From the NCBI GenBank assembly GCA_026122225.1, contig JANEZZ010000519.1, positions 1,302,001 through 1,366,000 of the forward strand: a stretch of 64,000 nucleotides of DNA, given 5' to 3'. The stretch is from Heloderma charlesbogerti. Its lineage: Eukaryota; Chordata; Lepidosauria; Squamata; Helodermatidae. Under the pieces are notes generated by a model. It saw only the letters and a program-made list of their open reading frames with translations, searched no databases and had not been told where the DNA came from. Made by a program: the position numbers and the translations under genes. Position 1 is the stretch's first letter. The number at the start of each line of letters is the position of its first letter. Shown piece after piece: positions 21,246 to 34,509 of the stretch.

Positions 21246-22864
21246 AGGCACAATAGTAAATGTACCTGTTATAGACAGTAGAATTTTAGACCAAAGGATT
21301 CTGCCCACTCACCTGCCTAACCTAACACCAGACAAGATCTGAATGCTTGCAGAATCTGAGCTGAACTTAACATACAGAAGTTCAAAACCAGTTCCATACA
21401 AATTTGTTCAGTGGCTGTTTTTGAAAGGATATGCACAGATGATGCGTTTTCTAGGAAAGCTTCCAGGGAAGAGTCAAATGTTTTCCTTATCCAATCCGGT
21501 GCTCTCTGATCAGCTGTATAGTACTTCTGCAGCTGCCCTAGATCAAATGCATTCTTCCGATAGCCAACATCCATCTTTGTACTGCATAAGCCAACCATGT
21601 CAAGAGGCACCATCCACAAGGCAAGAGAAATGCCATCTGGCCTGAGAGCTATAAGTGATGAGAACAGTGTGCTGATAGGCCATGCTGCCACTGTCCTTCC
21701 AAAGTATTCTCATAGGTCTGGCCTGTGAATAGTTTAAGGACTTTTATTGCTATCTTCGATATTGCTCAGCCTCAGAGCTAAGAGAGACAGACTATTCTCC
21801 ATCAAACAAAAATACTGTGGAAGATAGGGACCTAGAGAATGGAGGCATGATAACGTGTATCTGACTACTGATTAATGTTGCTATGGACAGGACCTTGGGC
21901 TCACCATGAATTTAATGTTGTGCCTACTTTTAATGGTGCCATTTGGTGGATAAATGACGGCTCAGCATGGGTTAGAACGTTTGTTAGCCCTAACATTAAG
22001 CAAGAAACTCAAACAATCTTTCAGATGTTCCAGAATAAGTAGGTGCAATTAAGGGGTATGAGTGGTGGGGAAGAGTGCATATGTAGTGTATCAGCCTACC
22101 TAGGGTCACTCCTTTTTTTCTTTTCTTTTTTTAAAGCAGACATAATTGTTAAAGCAGCATGTCAAATATTCAAGGGACTTATCTTTATTTTATTAGTCCC
22201 CTCAACACTATCCCTAGAATAGAGGGTAAAACAACATATAGGTGGGAAATAGCTATTTGTATGTTATTGTTTATAAAACTGCCTGTTAGACTAGGTCCAT
22301 GGGCCTGCACTTGAGTTACGTACAAGCCTTAAAATCCAGTCCTAGCCATACTCATTCAGAAGTAAATCCCATCAGTGGTTGAGAGAATAGGCAGCATGGT
22401 CATCTGGGGAACCCCAGAGGGATGAATGGGGACCCCAGGAGGGCCACAATTGGCCTGACGTTCTGCACCCCTGGCATAAATGGAACATACTTTTACGTAA
22501 TACATACTTAGGCTGTTTCCACACTAGGACTCCGTAGCACTGTTCAGGCGTCACTCCAGTTTAAGCAGTAAGTGGAATTCTACTGTGGTTTCACCCTGCA
22601 GTTAATGCTGTGCTTCTCACCATTCACAGCCAGCAATGCCCATCCACATGGTGATGCGGGTGGGAAATGGGGACATGTGAGGCATCTGAGGAAAATGAAG
22701 TGCAGGGAGGGTTAATCCCCCCTCTTCCACTTCCTGGTGGCAATCAGACTTTGCCAAACTGTGAAATACCTTGTCGTATTGCAAAGCTCTCCAAGTTTCA
22801 GTGCAAGCGAGGGAGATTTCTACTTCCCTTCTGTGACTCGTGTGTAGCCACATAGCTTTGAAAG
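21246..22864. other. intronic DNA, mostly unassigned
   Basis: A fragment of the 'agaagtaaatccca' MITE lies near 22350-22370. A block at 22500-22860 has foldback character with G-rich and C-rich arms but no defined ends. No gene recognised. Confidence 0.4.
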
Positions 22865-23150
22865 CTGCAAGATCATAGCTGCCTTACAGCAAGTCAGGCC
22901 TTGGTCCAACTAGCTCAGTATTGTCTACACCTGTCTTCTCCAACCTGGGTCCCTCAAGATGTTTTGGCCTACAACTCCCATCATCCCTCATAATTGGCCA
23001 TGATGGCTGGGGTTGATGGGAATGGTAGGCCAAAACATCTGGAGGGATCCAGGTTTGGAAAGGATGGCCAACACTGACTTACAGTGGCTCTACAGAGGTT
23101 AAGACAGGGGCCTTTTCTAGTCCTCCCTCGAGATGCCATGGCCTGAACTT
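22865..23150 (-). repeat. tRNA-derived SINE, split by a MITE
   Basis: On the minus strand this is the SINE found at 43686-43881. The 3' part (22872-22930; the 'agctgcctta' and 'tagctcagtattgtctacac' strings in inverse) is separated from the next part ('ctgacttacagtggctctacagaggttaagacagggg') by the MITE at 22931-23066. Removing that block restores SINE order. Confidence 0.75.
22923..23074. mobile_element. hAT MITE, 136-bp family, inserted in a SINE
   Basis: Element 22931-23066 is exactly 136 bp, from CTGTCTTCTCCAACCTGGG to GGTTTGGAAAGGATG. The octamers GTCTACAC (22923-22930) and GCCAACAC (23067-23074) match at 6 of 8. GTCTAC-AC is the natural SINE sequence at this point, which supports the duplication. 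The arms are a near-complete palindrome around the central 'catgatggctgggg'. Confidence 0.85.
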
Positions 23151-23199
23151 CATCTAGCTCACAGAGGGCCTGGTGGGAGGCAATTTGGTCCCCACTTTA

Positions 23200-23600
23200 A
23201 ATCTGTTCCCAATCCCTGCTTGAAAAGATGTAGCTGCTACATCTTTTTAAAGTTTAAAGACATAATGTGAGGGACCCAATCCAGACCAGGACCCTAGTGA
23301 TAAAGGGCATTTAACTCTAGAGTCCCTTTTCTTTCTTTTTTTGCATTGCCTAAAAAGAAGATCTATTGAAACCAACAGATCCTTTTGAGGGGCAATGTAA
23401 ACTGTAGGAGTTGCGGATGGGGAGACTGATCCAGATCAGGACCGCAGCTGGGGGCCAAGGATTAAAGCCCCCCACTAAGGTTCCATTCTGGATAAGGTCC
23501 CTTCCCCTACCATTTCCTTTTAAGTAAGGAAAAAAGAGACATAGCTACTAGCTACATCTTTAAAGCAATGTGTCGTTTGACCCTAAGTGAACCTACTGGA
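23200..23600. mobile_element. Foldback element candidate (about 400 bp)
   Basis: The left part holds GATGTAGCTGCTACATC with 'tttttaaag'. The right part holds 'actagctacatctttaaag'. Between them are two segments with similar 'gatccagatcaggacc' / 'aatccagaccaggaccc' wording in opposite contexts. Ends and target duplication are not resolved. Confidence 0.4.
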
Positions 23601-23649
23601 CTACTTGGCGTGCCTCTATGAGGGGTTGAACAATCTGTAGGAAATATGC

Positions 23650-23776
23650 CAGCTATCCATGCTCAGCTTCTGTTTGGACTGCAACTCCCAGCATCACTAA
23701 CCACTGGCTATGCTACTGGGCTGATGGGAGTTGTAGCCCAAAACATCAGGAGGGCACCAGGTATGGGAAGGCAGCT
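23650..23776. mobile_element. hAT MITE, 136-bp family
   Basis: 'cagcttctgtttggactgcaactcccagcatcactaaccactgg' faces 'ctgatgggagttgtagcccaaaacatcaggagggcaccaggtatgggaaggcag'. Termini are diverged. Confidence 0.7.
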
Positions 23777-25979
23777 CTAGATACACAGGCAGGCAGGTGT
23801 TGTCTTCAGTATTCTTGGCTGCAGCAGGGGGCTTGCCACCTCCAGGTCCTCATGTCCAGAGGTTCCAATCAAGTCTCAGCTCACCTGTGGCTCCCTGTCT
23901 GGACCTTTTTACCCTAATACATCAGGCACTATGGGAACTTCTGTGACACTGTAATTATTACTCCAGTGAGTCAGCTTTGTTATCTTTGCAAGGACAGGTT
24001 GGCAGTTTTCTACAAGCCTCAAGAACTGACTCGCCTAGCTTTCTGCCTGAGGGAAAGTCAGACTAGACACATGCAGAATGCCCTCTAGGTTTACATGGCC
24101 AGGCCACATTGTTCTCTTTGGGGAATTTGGGAAAGAAGGCCCCCGGGTGCACAGCAATGAGATGGATACTGGATACACTGCAGCAGCCTTCAAGATCATG
24201 GGAATCTGCCCGAGCGGTGGGTGATGGTGAACTGGAGTGTGCTTCCAGGGTTTCTAGTAAAGTGCGAGTTTGGGGCTCTGCTCAGGTCTGTGAAAATGTG
24301 GAAAGAAGGCCACAGTTTTGGCAAGATAAGTGGTCTAACCCTAACTCCAAATAAATATGAATAGCTTCAGAAGTATTCATATTATTTTATAAAGAACAAA
24401 CCTTTATAGGACTTTGAGCTCTCTGTTAATGCAAATGTAATACTGCAACAACTATATGTTTGTTCATTTCATTGATTTCTTAAGTTTTCCAATATTTTCT
24501 TTAACTATCCATAGAAAAATAAATAATTAAATAAAAGCACCCCTAAACTTAAATCTACACATCTTAATATTACTAAAGATTGTAGAAACAGCTTACGCTG
24601 CATGGTTTGTTGATCTCATACCGCCTTCAGAATGATACACCCTTCCTTCTTTTCTCTTTTGATTTAAATAAACATTTCCGCATGCTTGAAAGAAGGCAAG
24701 TCTTAACCAGTCATGAAAGCTTTTTGCTCCCCATGAACATTTGCTAAAATAAACTAAGAAGAAATGGGAAAATATAAACTGGTACTTTATTGCTAGGCTT
24801 TTTAGATAGCTTGATTTCCCCCTCCTATTTGTAGTGGTAATAATCATTCTAGCTGGAATGGTTAAACTCATTTAATATCAAGCGTCACGCTATGGAGGTT
24901 TTATGGAAACACAAGTCCAAAGGGGAATGGAGGAGCTATATCAGAGGATGGATGAATGGATGGAAGGATAGATGAAATGTTTAATATTCTGAAAGCCATT
25001 TAGCTACAAATAAAAACCTTTAAACAACAGGAACTAAGTAACAATCAAAACAAAACAGAACTGAGCTTATTCACATAATTATTTACTACAATTTAATTAC
25101 TTGCTATGCCCCAACACAAATGATTCCCCCACTACTTTCTGCAACCTGGATTCAGTTTAGAGAAATGCATAAAAGATTTAGAGATATTCAGTTTAGAGAT
25201 GTGCATACAGATGGGCATACAATCGGCATAATCCAGCACGAGTTATGTAACTAGATCGATGGAAAACAATAGAACGGGACTTGCAACGCCATCCTGAACA
25301 TGTTATGTCAGAAGCAAGTCCCACAGTGTTCAACGGAGCTTGCTTCCCAGTAAGTGTCTGAGGGGAGACCAAGGTCCATTGATTTCAGTGGATGTGCATG
25401 ACTAATGTTTGCTGGATTGAGCCCAGAATTCAATCCAACAACATTTAGTGAAACACACTTTAGCCACGTTTTTAATACAGAAGGACCTAGACCAGAAAGG
25501 TAGAGAGAACAGAACCTGCAAAAGGCATAGAGAAAAGTGACAAACCCTTAAAGCTGACTCCCTACATTTTAAAACAAAACCATGCTGTGCCGAGCTCTCT
25601 TGTACTTCACTGCATATATCCAATATATTTCTGCTCCTCTCCGAGAGCTCCGGATGCTTCTTCGACCTGAAACTGCTCTCAAGCAAAGCCAAACCTCAGC
25701 TTTGCCACTGAAAAGCTTCTTTGTTTTCCATCTCCTTCCAGTTCAGCGTATCCTACGACTGAACCACACAGTACTGTATAATGCCCACAGTCCTTGGCAG
25801 CTGGAGAGTCTGCCAGCAGGTCTATGGTTCCCATAACAGCTTTCCAAACTTCAAGGCCGGGACACATTTATCATCAAATAACCCTTTCCATTGCAAAAAA
25901 AGAAAAGGGGGGGGGGAATCAACTCAACAGGGGGAAAGAGAGAATATTTCAGAATGACTTCAGATAAGTACCACCAGAG
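23777..25979. other. intronic DNA, nothing firmly assignable
   Basis: Contains a diverged 'agaagcaagtcccac' MITE remnant near 25308-25420. 24360-25250 is AT-rich, with no repeat recognised. No gene seen. Confidence 0.4.
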
Positions 25980-26131
25980 ATCTAAAGCAGACTTCCCCAA
26001 CTTGGGGTCCTCCTGATGTTTTGGACTTCAGCTCCCATCAGTTCTAGCCAGCATGGCCAATGCTCAGGAATTCTAGGAGCTGGAGTCCAGAACACCTGGA
26101 GGGCACCAGGTTGGGGAAGGCTGATCTAAAG
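25980..26131. mobile_element. hAT MITE, 136-bp family, reference copy with perfect TSD
   Basis: Element 25988-26123 (136 bp) runs from CAGACTTCCCCAACTTGG to CCAGGTTGGGGAAGGCTG. ATCTAAAG is repeated exactly at 25980-25987 and 26124-26131. The CAG...CTG ends, 8-bp duplication and absence of coding mark it as a non-autonomous hAT element. Its two arms are inverted copies of each other through almost the whole length. Confidence 0.93.
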
Positions 26132-28710
26132 TCATCCCACCCGGTGTTGAACTATGAGAGGTAATCGGCCACCAGCAATATCTGTTTAAGATGCACCATA
26201 AAACTGGAAATAGTTTGTTTTGCCTCTTTATCACTGTAATATTATAAAACGAAGCTAAGAGATACTACTTCCTTGCTATTTTTGGCAGCAGCCACATTTG
26301 ACCCAAGCACTCCATATTTATGTCCTTGGATTTTTTGCTTCAGTTTTTCTGGAGTCGTTTTCTAGTCCGTGTAGTTGCTTTCAAACCTGATGTGTGCTTC
26401 AGGGTTCAAAAACATGTACAAACAAGCCCAAATGTCCCATGATTTCCAAACGTTGCCGTTTCTAAAATATATTTTACACCGGAGGGTTGGAATATCACAA
26501 GAATAAGTGTGTCATAACTATTAACGTCGGCCAAGACATGGTAATACATGTGAGATGTAATTTTCTTTTATATGAAACTAAATATGCACATTATTTGAAG
26601 CCAACTAACTCAACATATGCTTTCAACTTGGGACTTGCTGAGCTATATTTATGAGTTCTGCTTGTTTCCATACCAGATAGCTGTTCCCACTTGATCTAGC
26701 TACACATAAAATGGTGATTGTCAATCCCTTGCATATGAAAAACCTCCAAACTGATTTTCCTGACTATCACCACTGATCTGTCCTCAAAGGCTCAGTTTTT
26801 AGCATCACTGAGGACCAAACTACACGTTACCTTAGCTGTGTACTTCTGGCCTTGAGTGCAGGTATGTTTTTCACAAATTGCCAGTGCCTTCCCCCCAGTC
26901 CAGAACCTTGTGTTGGGTAGGGGACTTTAAGCCTTTGCCCCTCACTGTGGTCATGATCAAGATTGCCCCCCCCACACACACACACACACGTGCAATTTTG
27001 ATTGTTAAATGGGTCCTTTTTTGGCAATACAAATTTCAGGGGGGAGGGAGGAGGGACTGAAATCCAGATTAGGACCACAATCGTGGTGGCAGGGGCAGGG
27101 GAGAGGATTAAAGGTTCCCATATCCCTACCATGCACCCATCTGGGAGTGCATGAATAAAACTGTGACAACCTAGGGTCCCAGTGACACATGCTGAGGACT
27201 GACATCACGAAGAACCATTTGTAGGGCATTGTTGGCTTCTGGCAGCATTGTTTTTGTAATAAAAGAGGCACTAGCATCGTTTTTATTAAGTGCCAAAGAT
27301 AAACAGTACTTAAAGCTAAAGTAGGTTACACTAACATGAGTTTATAAACATATCAGTATAAGGACAAGTTGGTGGGTGTCACCATGTTGATCTCATTATC
27401 CCCACTATGCCATTCAAATGAATGGAGGATCAAGGCGAGCTTTACACGGACACCATGCAACCAGATGTGCTGAATCAGTTAATCAGAGCCACCCTCCCCA
27501 GGCATTTCCTAATCCCATTGCACTGACATTTTCATGGGTGTGTTGATGGCACACACCAGTCCACACTGCAAAGAATTCTGCCTTTGAATCTTCCTGCTCT
27601 AACAGATAGAGAGAATCAGGACCAAGCCCATTCAGTGAGGAAACCACATCTACTGAAATTCATATCAGACCCCATGGTTTTAAACAACCATGGTATCCAA
27701 AGCATACTGTCAATACTGCTGCCACTGAAAAATTGTTTGCAAACAGGTGAAGAAGCCTTAACACTGCAGTATCCAAACAAGCAGGAATGTTGTGGTTCAG
27801 CATCACTACAGGTGATGTGAATGTGCAAGTTTTTCAACAATGCAAACAACAGCTGGCAGATGGGTGGGGGCTGATCATTGTCAGGTTCACCAGTGGGGAG
27901 GGGAATCATAAAAATTTAACTATTTATTCTCCTTGCTGTGGTCTTGAGAAAAGAACCCTTTTCTGAAGCTAGTATTTACTTTGTGGGAAGGAATCTCCCT
28001 TTGGCTCTATTGGAAGGGGTCCCCCAGTGCAAATAGCACCTTCAGAGAAGGGGTGTTCCTCAGAACTTCACCAGGGAAGGGAAGGGTTAAATTCCTGCTC
28101 CACACCTGCTGCAATCTTGGCAATTATCAGTCCCACCCCACTATGGTATTTGCATCTTTAAAAATTTGCACATTAAATGCAAAACCTCATTTAACATCAC
28201 ATCTAGCTAGATCACCTTTAAAGGCCCAATCATACACATGCCTGCAAATTAGCTGAAGCCTATGGTGGCTGGTATATAGTCTGTGCTATGCGAAGCCAGA
28301 AAAAAGAAATGGTTGGCTTTTGAAATACATTCCCAAGAACATACAGAGCCAAGTCTTCAGAAAGCTTGTTCATAACCTTAAACATGTACGGATATTTCTC
28401 TCTTCCCTTAAATGGGCCTTCTCCAACACTCTATTTGACTTTTCCATGGGTTTGTGTTTGTGAAAGATTCATGCCAAGTAGGTAAAAAAAAAAAAGTCAC
28501 AAAACTTGTCTTTTAAGGAAAAGGAGGGTGAGGGGAGCTATTCTTTTTTAGAAGCTTGCTGACATGCTAATCTAACCCTGAATGGCATTTCAACAAAGCC
28601 CTAGAAATACACAGAAACCAAGGAACTGCTTCACACAAAAGACTTTTCCACAAGTAGATATCAATTCTGTGTAGGAGGAGGGGGGAGGGACGTACAAAAG
28701 ATGTATGTAT
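26132..28710. other. intronic DNA, with a CA microsatellite and MITE-like segments
   Basis: A (CA)n run with a preceding C tract lies at 26966-26990. 26812-27190 carries C-rich and G-rich arms reminiscent of a foldback element but no defined ends. 27900-28260 is unassigned. No gene recognised. Confidence 0.4.
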
Positions 28711-28790
28711 ACCAGTCTCTCTTGCCCTTGAGATGTGTTGTACTACAGCTCCCAGTATCTCCCAGCCAGCATAGTTGTGCAAGGCTGATG
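28711..28790. mobile_element. hAT MITE, 136-bp family (partial)
   Basis: 'ccagtctctcttgcccttgagatgtgttgtactacagctcccagtatctcccagccagca' followed directly by 'gcaaggctg' suggests a copy with a large internal deletion. Confidence 0.55.
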
Positions 28791-28802
28791 CATACAGATG
28801 GT

Positions 28803-29150
28803 GGCTGTGTTTGCATGATCAGTGAAGGAAAATAAGTCACTGTAGCTTACTTTCCCACACCCATGTGCCATGTCATTACCATAAATACCCTCGATGTGTT
28901 TGGTCTGTTGTGTCGTCTGAACCTGATGACGGTGCATGGTGGGTAGGTTTATAAACCACCCCAGAACCCACATTCTAGGGTTGTGGGGTGGTTTGTAACC
29001 CATCCCTGCCACACAACTTCTCCTGGTTTGGGCGACACAACAAACCATGCCCAGCTAGGGTAATTTTGGGAATGACGTGGCACGTGACCAGCACATGCAG
29101 GGTGGGAAAATAAGCTACGATGGCTTATTTTCCTTCCCCGGTTATGAGAA
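28803..29150. mobile_element. Foldback element (about 340 bp)
   Basis: The arms 'gaaaataagtcactgtagctta' (28828) and 'taagctacgatggcttattttcc' (29111) are inverse copies. Further inside, 'ggtctgttgtgtcg' (28901) pairs with 'cgacacaacaaacc' (29033), and 'aaaccacccc' pairs with 'ggggtggttt'. It therefore folds back along most of its length. Terminal bases and target duplication are uncertain. Confidence 0.65.
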
Positions 29151-31136
29151 ACTGGTCAATGAATAAGCAAAATAAGCATAACCAAGTGCATGCTTCACAT
29201 ATGATGATTTACCTATTCTAGAAGTTTTTGTTCCGTATACAGTGATTATAAGCACATGGGAAAAACAGCAATTTATGCCTTTAAAAAAAAAGTCTAAATG
29301 CTGCTGTTAGCTTGGTTGATAAGACTAACAAGTAGCATTAAACATTTTGGGGGACAGGAGCTATAGGGAGATAAGCTCCAGTTAGGGGAAGGTTTCTGCA
29401 CTCCTCATCCACCTGCCACTTCTATTAGAATTTGACCCCACCCTCTTTCTATGCAACTGAAGATGATCCGTGTTTGAACACAGAGAAATGTTGCCATCAT
29501 GTCTAATGGGGACCTTCAGTCCCTGGATCTTGGATTTCATGACACACTCATTAATGAGAAGATTAACCTGGTGTCTTGGGGCCCTCTCACCAAGGGCCCC
29601 TTTCACTTGCTTGAAGAAGCATAAACATCATAATGGGACAAAGTTGAACTTGTAAACTTCACAAAGTGTATTTCATTAGGAATTGGCTTCTCCAGCATCT
29701 GAGGAGTGCTTGTGGTCTCTTTGATGGCAGAGAAAAAGATTCAGTAAAATCAATGCTATTAAGACAATCATACAGCCATATGAGCCTTAGGGAATCCTAG
29801 CATGAAACTAGGCCCTCCACCTGCTTCAGAATGTTTTTTGCCGCACTCAACCTATTAGTAACTAATTTATATAAACATAAAGCTCCTACCACTGGCAATA
29901 TAGTCTATGCCTTAAAGAAATAAAAGCAATGTTCTAGTCATACTATTACTATAATCAAACAGCAGGAGACACAAAGTACGCCAAGGACAGACAGAGGAGT
30001 CAATTAGTTAGGATACAGCCAAATAAATCTGTCAAGAAATTTGAGTCAAAATGGAAGACAGCTAATCTTACCTAGGGGAATTCCTATGTGAGCCTACATA
30101 GGACAATTAGTGACATTCAAAGAATGTGATTAGGACCCAGCAGGATCTGAGGTAACCCCCTGTTCTACTGTTCCCATTCTTTTCAAGCCACCAATCTCTT
30201 CTCCATTGCTTCAGTAAAAGACGAGCAGAAGACAAATCCCACCCTGACAAAAAAAAAGTTCAGGCAGTGAAAAGATTTAAATGCTCACCAAAATTCCAGA
30301 GCTTTTTATGCCTCAGTTACCTTTTGGTAATCTGGGGGTCATTTGTTTGTCTGCACTGTTAACTTAGATAGTGCTTGAAAGCATGGAAGAAGTATCAGAC
30401 AGTGTATGCCCCCTCTTGACTTGTCTATCAAAGAAGGAAGGGAGAAGAAGAATGACAATTGCCCAAGATGTGACTTGTGTCCGCCTGTTTTCCCTATTGC
30501 TCAATATGCTTGCATGTGACAAAATCCAGAGTAATGGGGGAGGGAGCAAGAAAGTTTATTCATTCTCCTCATTATTTGAATCAGGGTAAAAGGAGGAGGA
30601 GGAGAAGTGTGAAAGCTGAACTGGAGTATTCCCTGCATCTAGCAGAATACCAACCTTGATGCTTCTGTGGGTCAAATCAGACACGATAGGCCCAGTGTAG
30701 ATGTGTCTACCCTGTTCACATATTGAGAAAGCAAGGAATAGAGGGCAGTTACTTTAACAGTCAAAGGAGTATGCGGGAGAGGGGTGCAGAAGACTCCCCC
30801 ACTCCCATGCCTTACTTCCTTCAAGTTGATTGCTCCTTCTAGCTTTTCACCACTCCCAGACCCAATGCCAGAAATGTGCCAGGAATGGAGGAAAGAAACT
30901 GAAGCAACAGACTGAAGGGAAGTAAGTCATCAGAAGGGAAACGTTCACCTCAGCACCCCTCTCTGATGTGCTCCTTGTACTGTTATAAGAAAACTCACCC
31001 TGTTTTATATGGGAATGGGATGAAGACATGCATGAGAATGAGAAACGCTTTCTCTCAGCGGGTTATTGTCCACTGTTCTGGCTGCAGGAGTTTTCATATA
31101 ACCTTCCAGAAATGTGGGAGGGGCCAGCAACATGAC
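29151..31136. other. intronic DNA, nothing assignable
   Basis: No gene, RNA or transposon end recognised. Purine-rich patches occur near 30590-30610. Confidence 0.4.
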
Positions 31137-31279
31137 GACATCTTCCACAAAGTCCACAGTGGCCCTGCAGATGTTGTTGGACTAAAACTCACATCAGCCT
31201 TAGCCATCATAATGAGGGATGATGGGAGCTGCAGTCCAAAACACCCGGAGGGCCACACATTCCCCATCCCTGGTTTAGA
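31137..31279. mobile_element. hAT MITE variant (ggccctgcagatgttg type)
   Basis: 'cagtggccctgcagatgttgttggactaaaactc' pairs with 'agctgcagtccaaaacacccggagggccacacattccccatccctg'. It resembles the 136-bp family but has a different subterminal region, shared with the half copy at 19193-19262. Confidence 0.65.
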
Positions 31280-32269
31280 TCCACAGATTTTGGTGAAGCA
31301 ATGTCAGTTTTTAATAGTTGAGAATCTACTCTCCCCCCAAATTTATGCAACTTATACAATGAGATGCATTCATTATCTGCAACAAATTAAGAATCGTAAG
31401 TAGAGAGAGACGTTCAGGGAAGAAAGATTTTTTCATCAGGGGATTCAAATAGGGATGCTTCAGTGAGAAATATAGTTAACTGCATTAAAAATTACCAGTT
31501 TACCAAACACTTCTGGGATTGTGCAATTTTTTCCCCTCAGTTCTTTACTCAAAACCATGGAGACAGAATCTCTTTTGCTAAGATCTTAGCTTGGCATTCT
31601 TGGCCAGTTTCCATGGATACCACAGCTTATACAATGCCTACACTGGAAGCAATAGTGGGAAAGACAGCTAGCTCAGGCTTCTGTGCAAATTATGTGCAGG
31701 AGGAACTGACCTCTGCTAACAGCTGTGTGTGTCGGGGGAGCAGGGAAAATGCCTCTCCGCCTCCCCCCGCTCCTCGCAGGAGGACTGGAACAGCTTTCAA
31801 AGATTTCAAAGAGCTGGGGCACACACATCCTTCACGTTCCCTCCATTTTCTGCTCTTTTGAATTAAATGCTTAAGCAAATTCATTAAAAGGGAGAACCTA
31901 CCATGATTATGTCTAAACTCTGAATAAGCCTATTATGAAAACCTTGGAATGGGATTATTATGCACTTTATTCCAGTATAGCCACAAGCAGACCTGTGGGC
32001 AGCTCAATTATATATATATATATATCTTCAAAATAATTACAATTTAGACCAGTTTACAATAAAAGCGTTTGGGGATTTGTGGGTGTGATGTACCTTTCGT
32101 GATGCAAACTGCAATGGCTACCTAAGGTGTATGCAGCAACAACCTGTCAAGAAGACTAGCATATTATAGGACAAAGAGTTACTAAAAGCACTACCTAGAA
32201 AGTCTTAGCTTTGTGGTCGACCAATATCAGCTTCCTTCCCAGCTTTTCTTCACTTTTTAAAGTCTGGGG
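31280..32269. other. intronic DNA with a short (TA)n at 32010-32026
   Basis: A 132-codon frame (31463-31861) has no domain. Nothing else recognised. Confidence 0.4.
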
Positions 32270-32332
32270 CATACTGGAAATTGTAGGACTTGTTTCTGTC
32301 TAAACTTGCATAGGATTGCACCCTTAGTCTAT
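32270..32332. mobile_element. Foldback MITE, TTAAGGG type (right half)
   Basis: 'attgtaggacttgtttctgtctaaacttgcataggattgcacccttag' matches the right half of the copies at 60085-60223 and 16452-16582. Confidence 0.7.
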
Positions 32333-34509
32333 CAAGATTTGTACAGACTACATCCAACAAAGTCTCCAAAATGCAGGGCCTTCTAATAGCCAGTGCCCTA
32401 CACAGTTCTTTGCTCCTTTCCATCGTTATTATTTTCTGCCCTACTAATTTTATTGCTCACTTTTCGACATCATCTCTTTTCAGACTCATCACTACTGTTA
32501 ATCTCTGCTGGAGTGCATCATGCTGCTTCCTAGAACTCTGCCAGAAAGTAAAACTAATCCAACCTTTGGACTCTGGGATGAACATAAAACAAACATTACA
32601 TCACATCCTAATGACAGCAGCAGGATTCTTAAAATGCACCAATGACCCATCATTTCAGAAGCACTTGATTAGTTCAGTACCATTCCTTGTACAGGAACTG
32701 CTAATGTCATGCCAGTGATTCATTTGTCAGATGCTGCTAAACCTTAAAAGTAGTATGCTGCCTGTGGGCACTGATAATGGGAAGGGAAACAAACCTAAAC
32801 TGTCCTAAGACCATTCCTATCATTGAGCAAGTCTTCTTGCTAACCAAATACACCACAAGATGAATTCACCTACAATTTACAGCTCATTGTTTTGCAATTT
32901 GAATTACAATCAGCTTGTCCAGCAAAATGAAGAACAAGTAAAGTTAAGAATGTCCATGGTGGGTAAGATCAATGGTCCATAAAGCTCATCATTCTTCTGC
33001 TGACCCATGTCTAAAGGAGGTTTGGCATCAGGGCATGATAATAATATACATTTCTTGGCTGTTAACCTCCCATATCTGGTAATCAAAGCCCCTAAAACTG
33101 AAAGGTTCCTGGAAATTGTGTGTTCAGCTGTTGTAGTTAGCTTACCCTTACAGACCTGATATCCAGTCAATGAAATGATTTTTAAAAGCACAGAAGAACA
33201 TAAGAAGTGAAGTGTTATGGTGCTCAAGACTGAGAAAGGAACTGACAGATCTGATCTCTTCTCGTTCACTTTCTTTTTAATTGCAAGTTGTCATTAGCGA
33301 TTTTGTTCTTAACCAGAGGCACAAGACTGCCAACCAAATCCATAGAAAGCTGCCTGGACTCTCCATTTTGTCACCTGTCTTTTTCCCCAAAGCGACAGAA
33401 GTTGTTTCTACCCATTAGAGACCTTACACTTGTAACTAGTTGAAATCACCAACCAATCAAGTGAAGGCTAAACCTTTCCAATATCTTTTGACAGCTGTCA
33501 GAACAAAAGCCTCATACACAGAAGCCTGATTTAGGGGCTTAGTTTCCCACCAGCAAAAGAAGCTACACATTGTGGGAATGTATAAACTCCAGTATGCTGA
33601 AAGCTGTAAGATAGGGGAGGGCTTAAAAAACAACAACACAGAATGAAATCAAAGCATGTTTGAAACCTCTGCCATTGAAGCCTTCAGGTGCTGATCCCAT
33701 TTCACCAGGTCAGTTTCAACCACAGAGAAATTATGGGACCCTTCCCAAAAAGTTCAGGTAGGTACACAAGGAGAATACTTACTGAGACAAGATATCAGCT
33801 TCAAATACAGAACCTTATGCAACTAGGGTTGTCAGCTCCTGAACTAGAGACAGTTCATGTTGCTTTAACTGATCTGGGATAAAAGGATATTAAGACATTT
33901 TTTCCCAATGTTGCCATGGTCCATTCTCCTCCCAGAAGATGGAAATCTGGATTACTGGGGAAATAGTTATCATTCCCATATAATGTCTTCCTGCATTGGA
34001 GATACTAAAGCAACAAGGCCTTTATTTGCTACTGGGCTGGTAATTGTATTGGTTTGGCATAGAATTCAAGGTTCGAAGATGAAAATCTAATAAAGCATTA
34101 AGCTGGATGGTCCAGGTTTAAACGTTGCCTCATCTGTATATTTCAGGAGCACCCATACACAGATGCCACTTAACTCCTGCTTCCAACCTTTACAAATGGA
34201 AATGTTAATAACAACAGGTAGCCCCTGGGGATGTTATTAGGAGTAATTATAAGGTTCTGATTTCAAATCAGACATGCAAATACCCTGGGACCTTGCATCC
34301 TGGGTGAATCTTGGAGCATGGGGCCACATATATTCTGCATTTCCAATGTCTCTGGTCCAAAATTTGTCATGCAGACATCTGAGGCTCTGAAAGAGAAGCG
34401 GGTCTTCCCCAAAGCAAGCTGGAAGGAAGTGAGCTGGTCCCAAAGTTTTGGACCATTTTGGAGCTTCATTGATGCAAGTATTTGGAGACAGCACTGTCTC
34501 CATAGACTT
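32333..34509. other. intronic DNA, nothing assignable
   Basis: A 115-codon open frame (32371-32718) and several smaller ones lack any recognisable domain. No repeat ends found. Confidence 0.4.

Noticed and set aside
32371..32718. 115-codon plus-strand frame
   Set aside because: Translation has no recognisable domain, no flanking splice signals matched to it, and lies inside an intron of the opposite strand.
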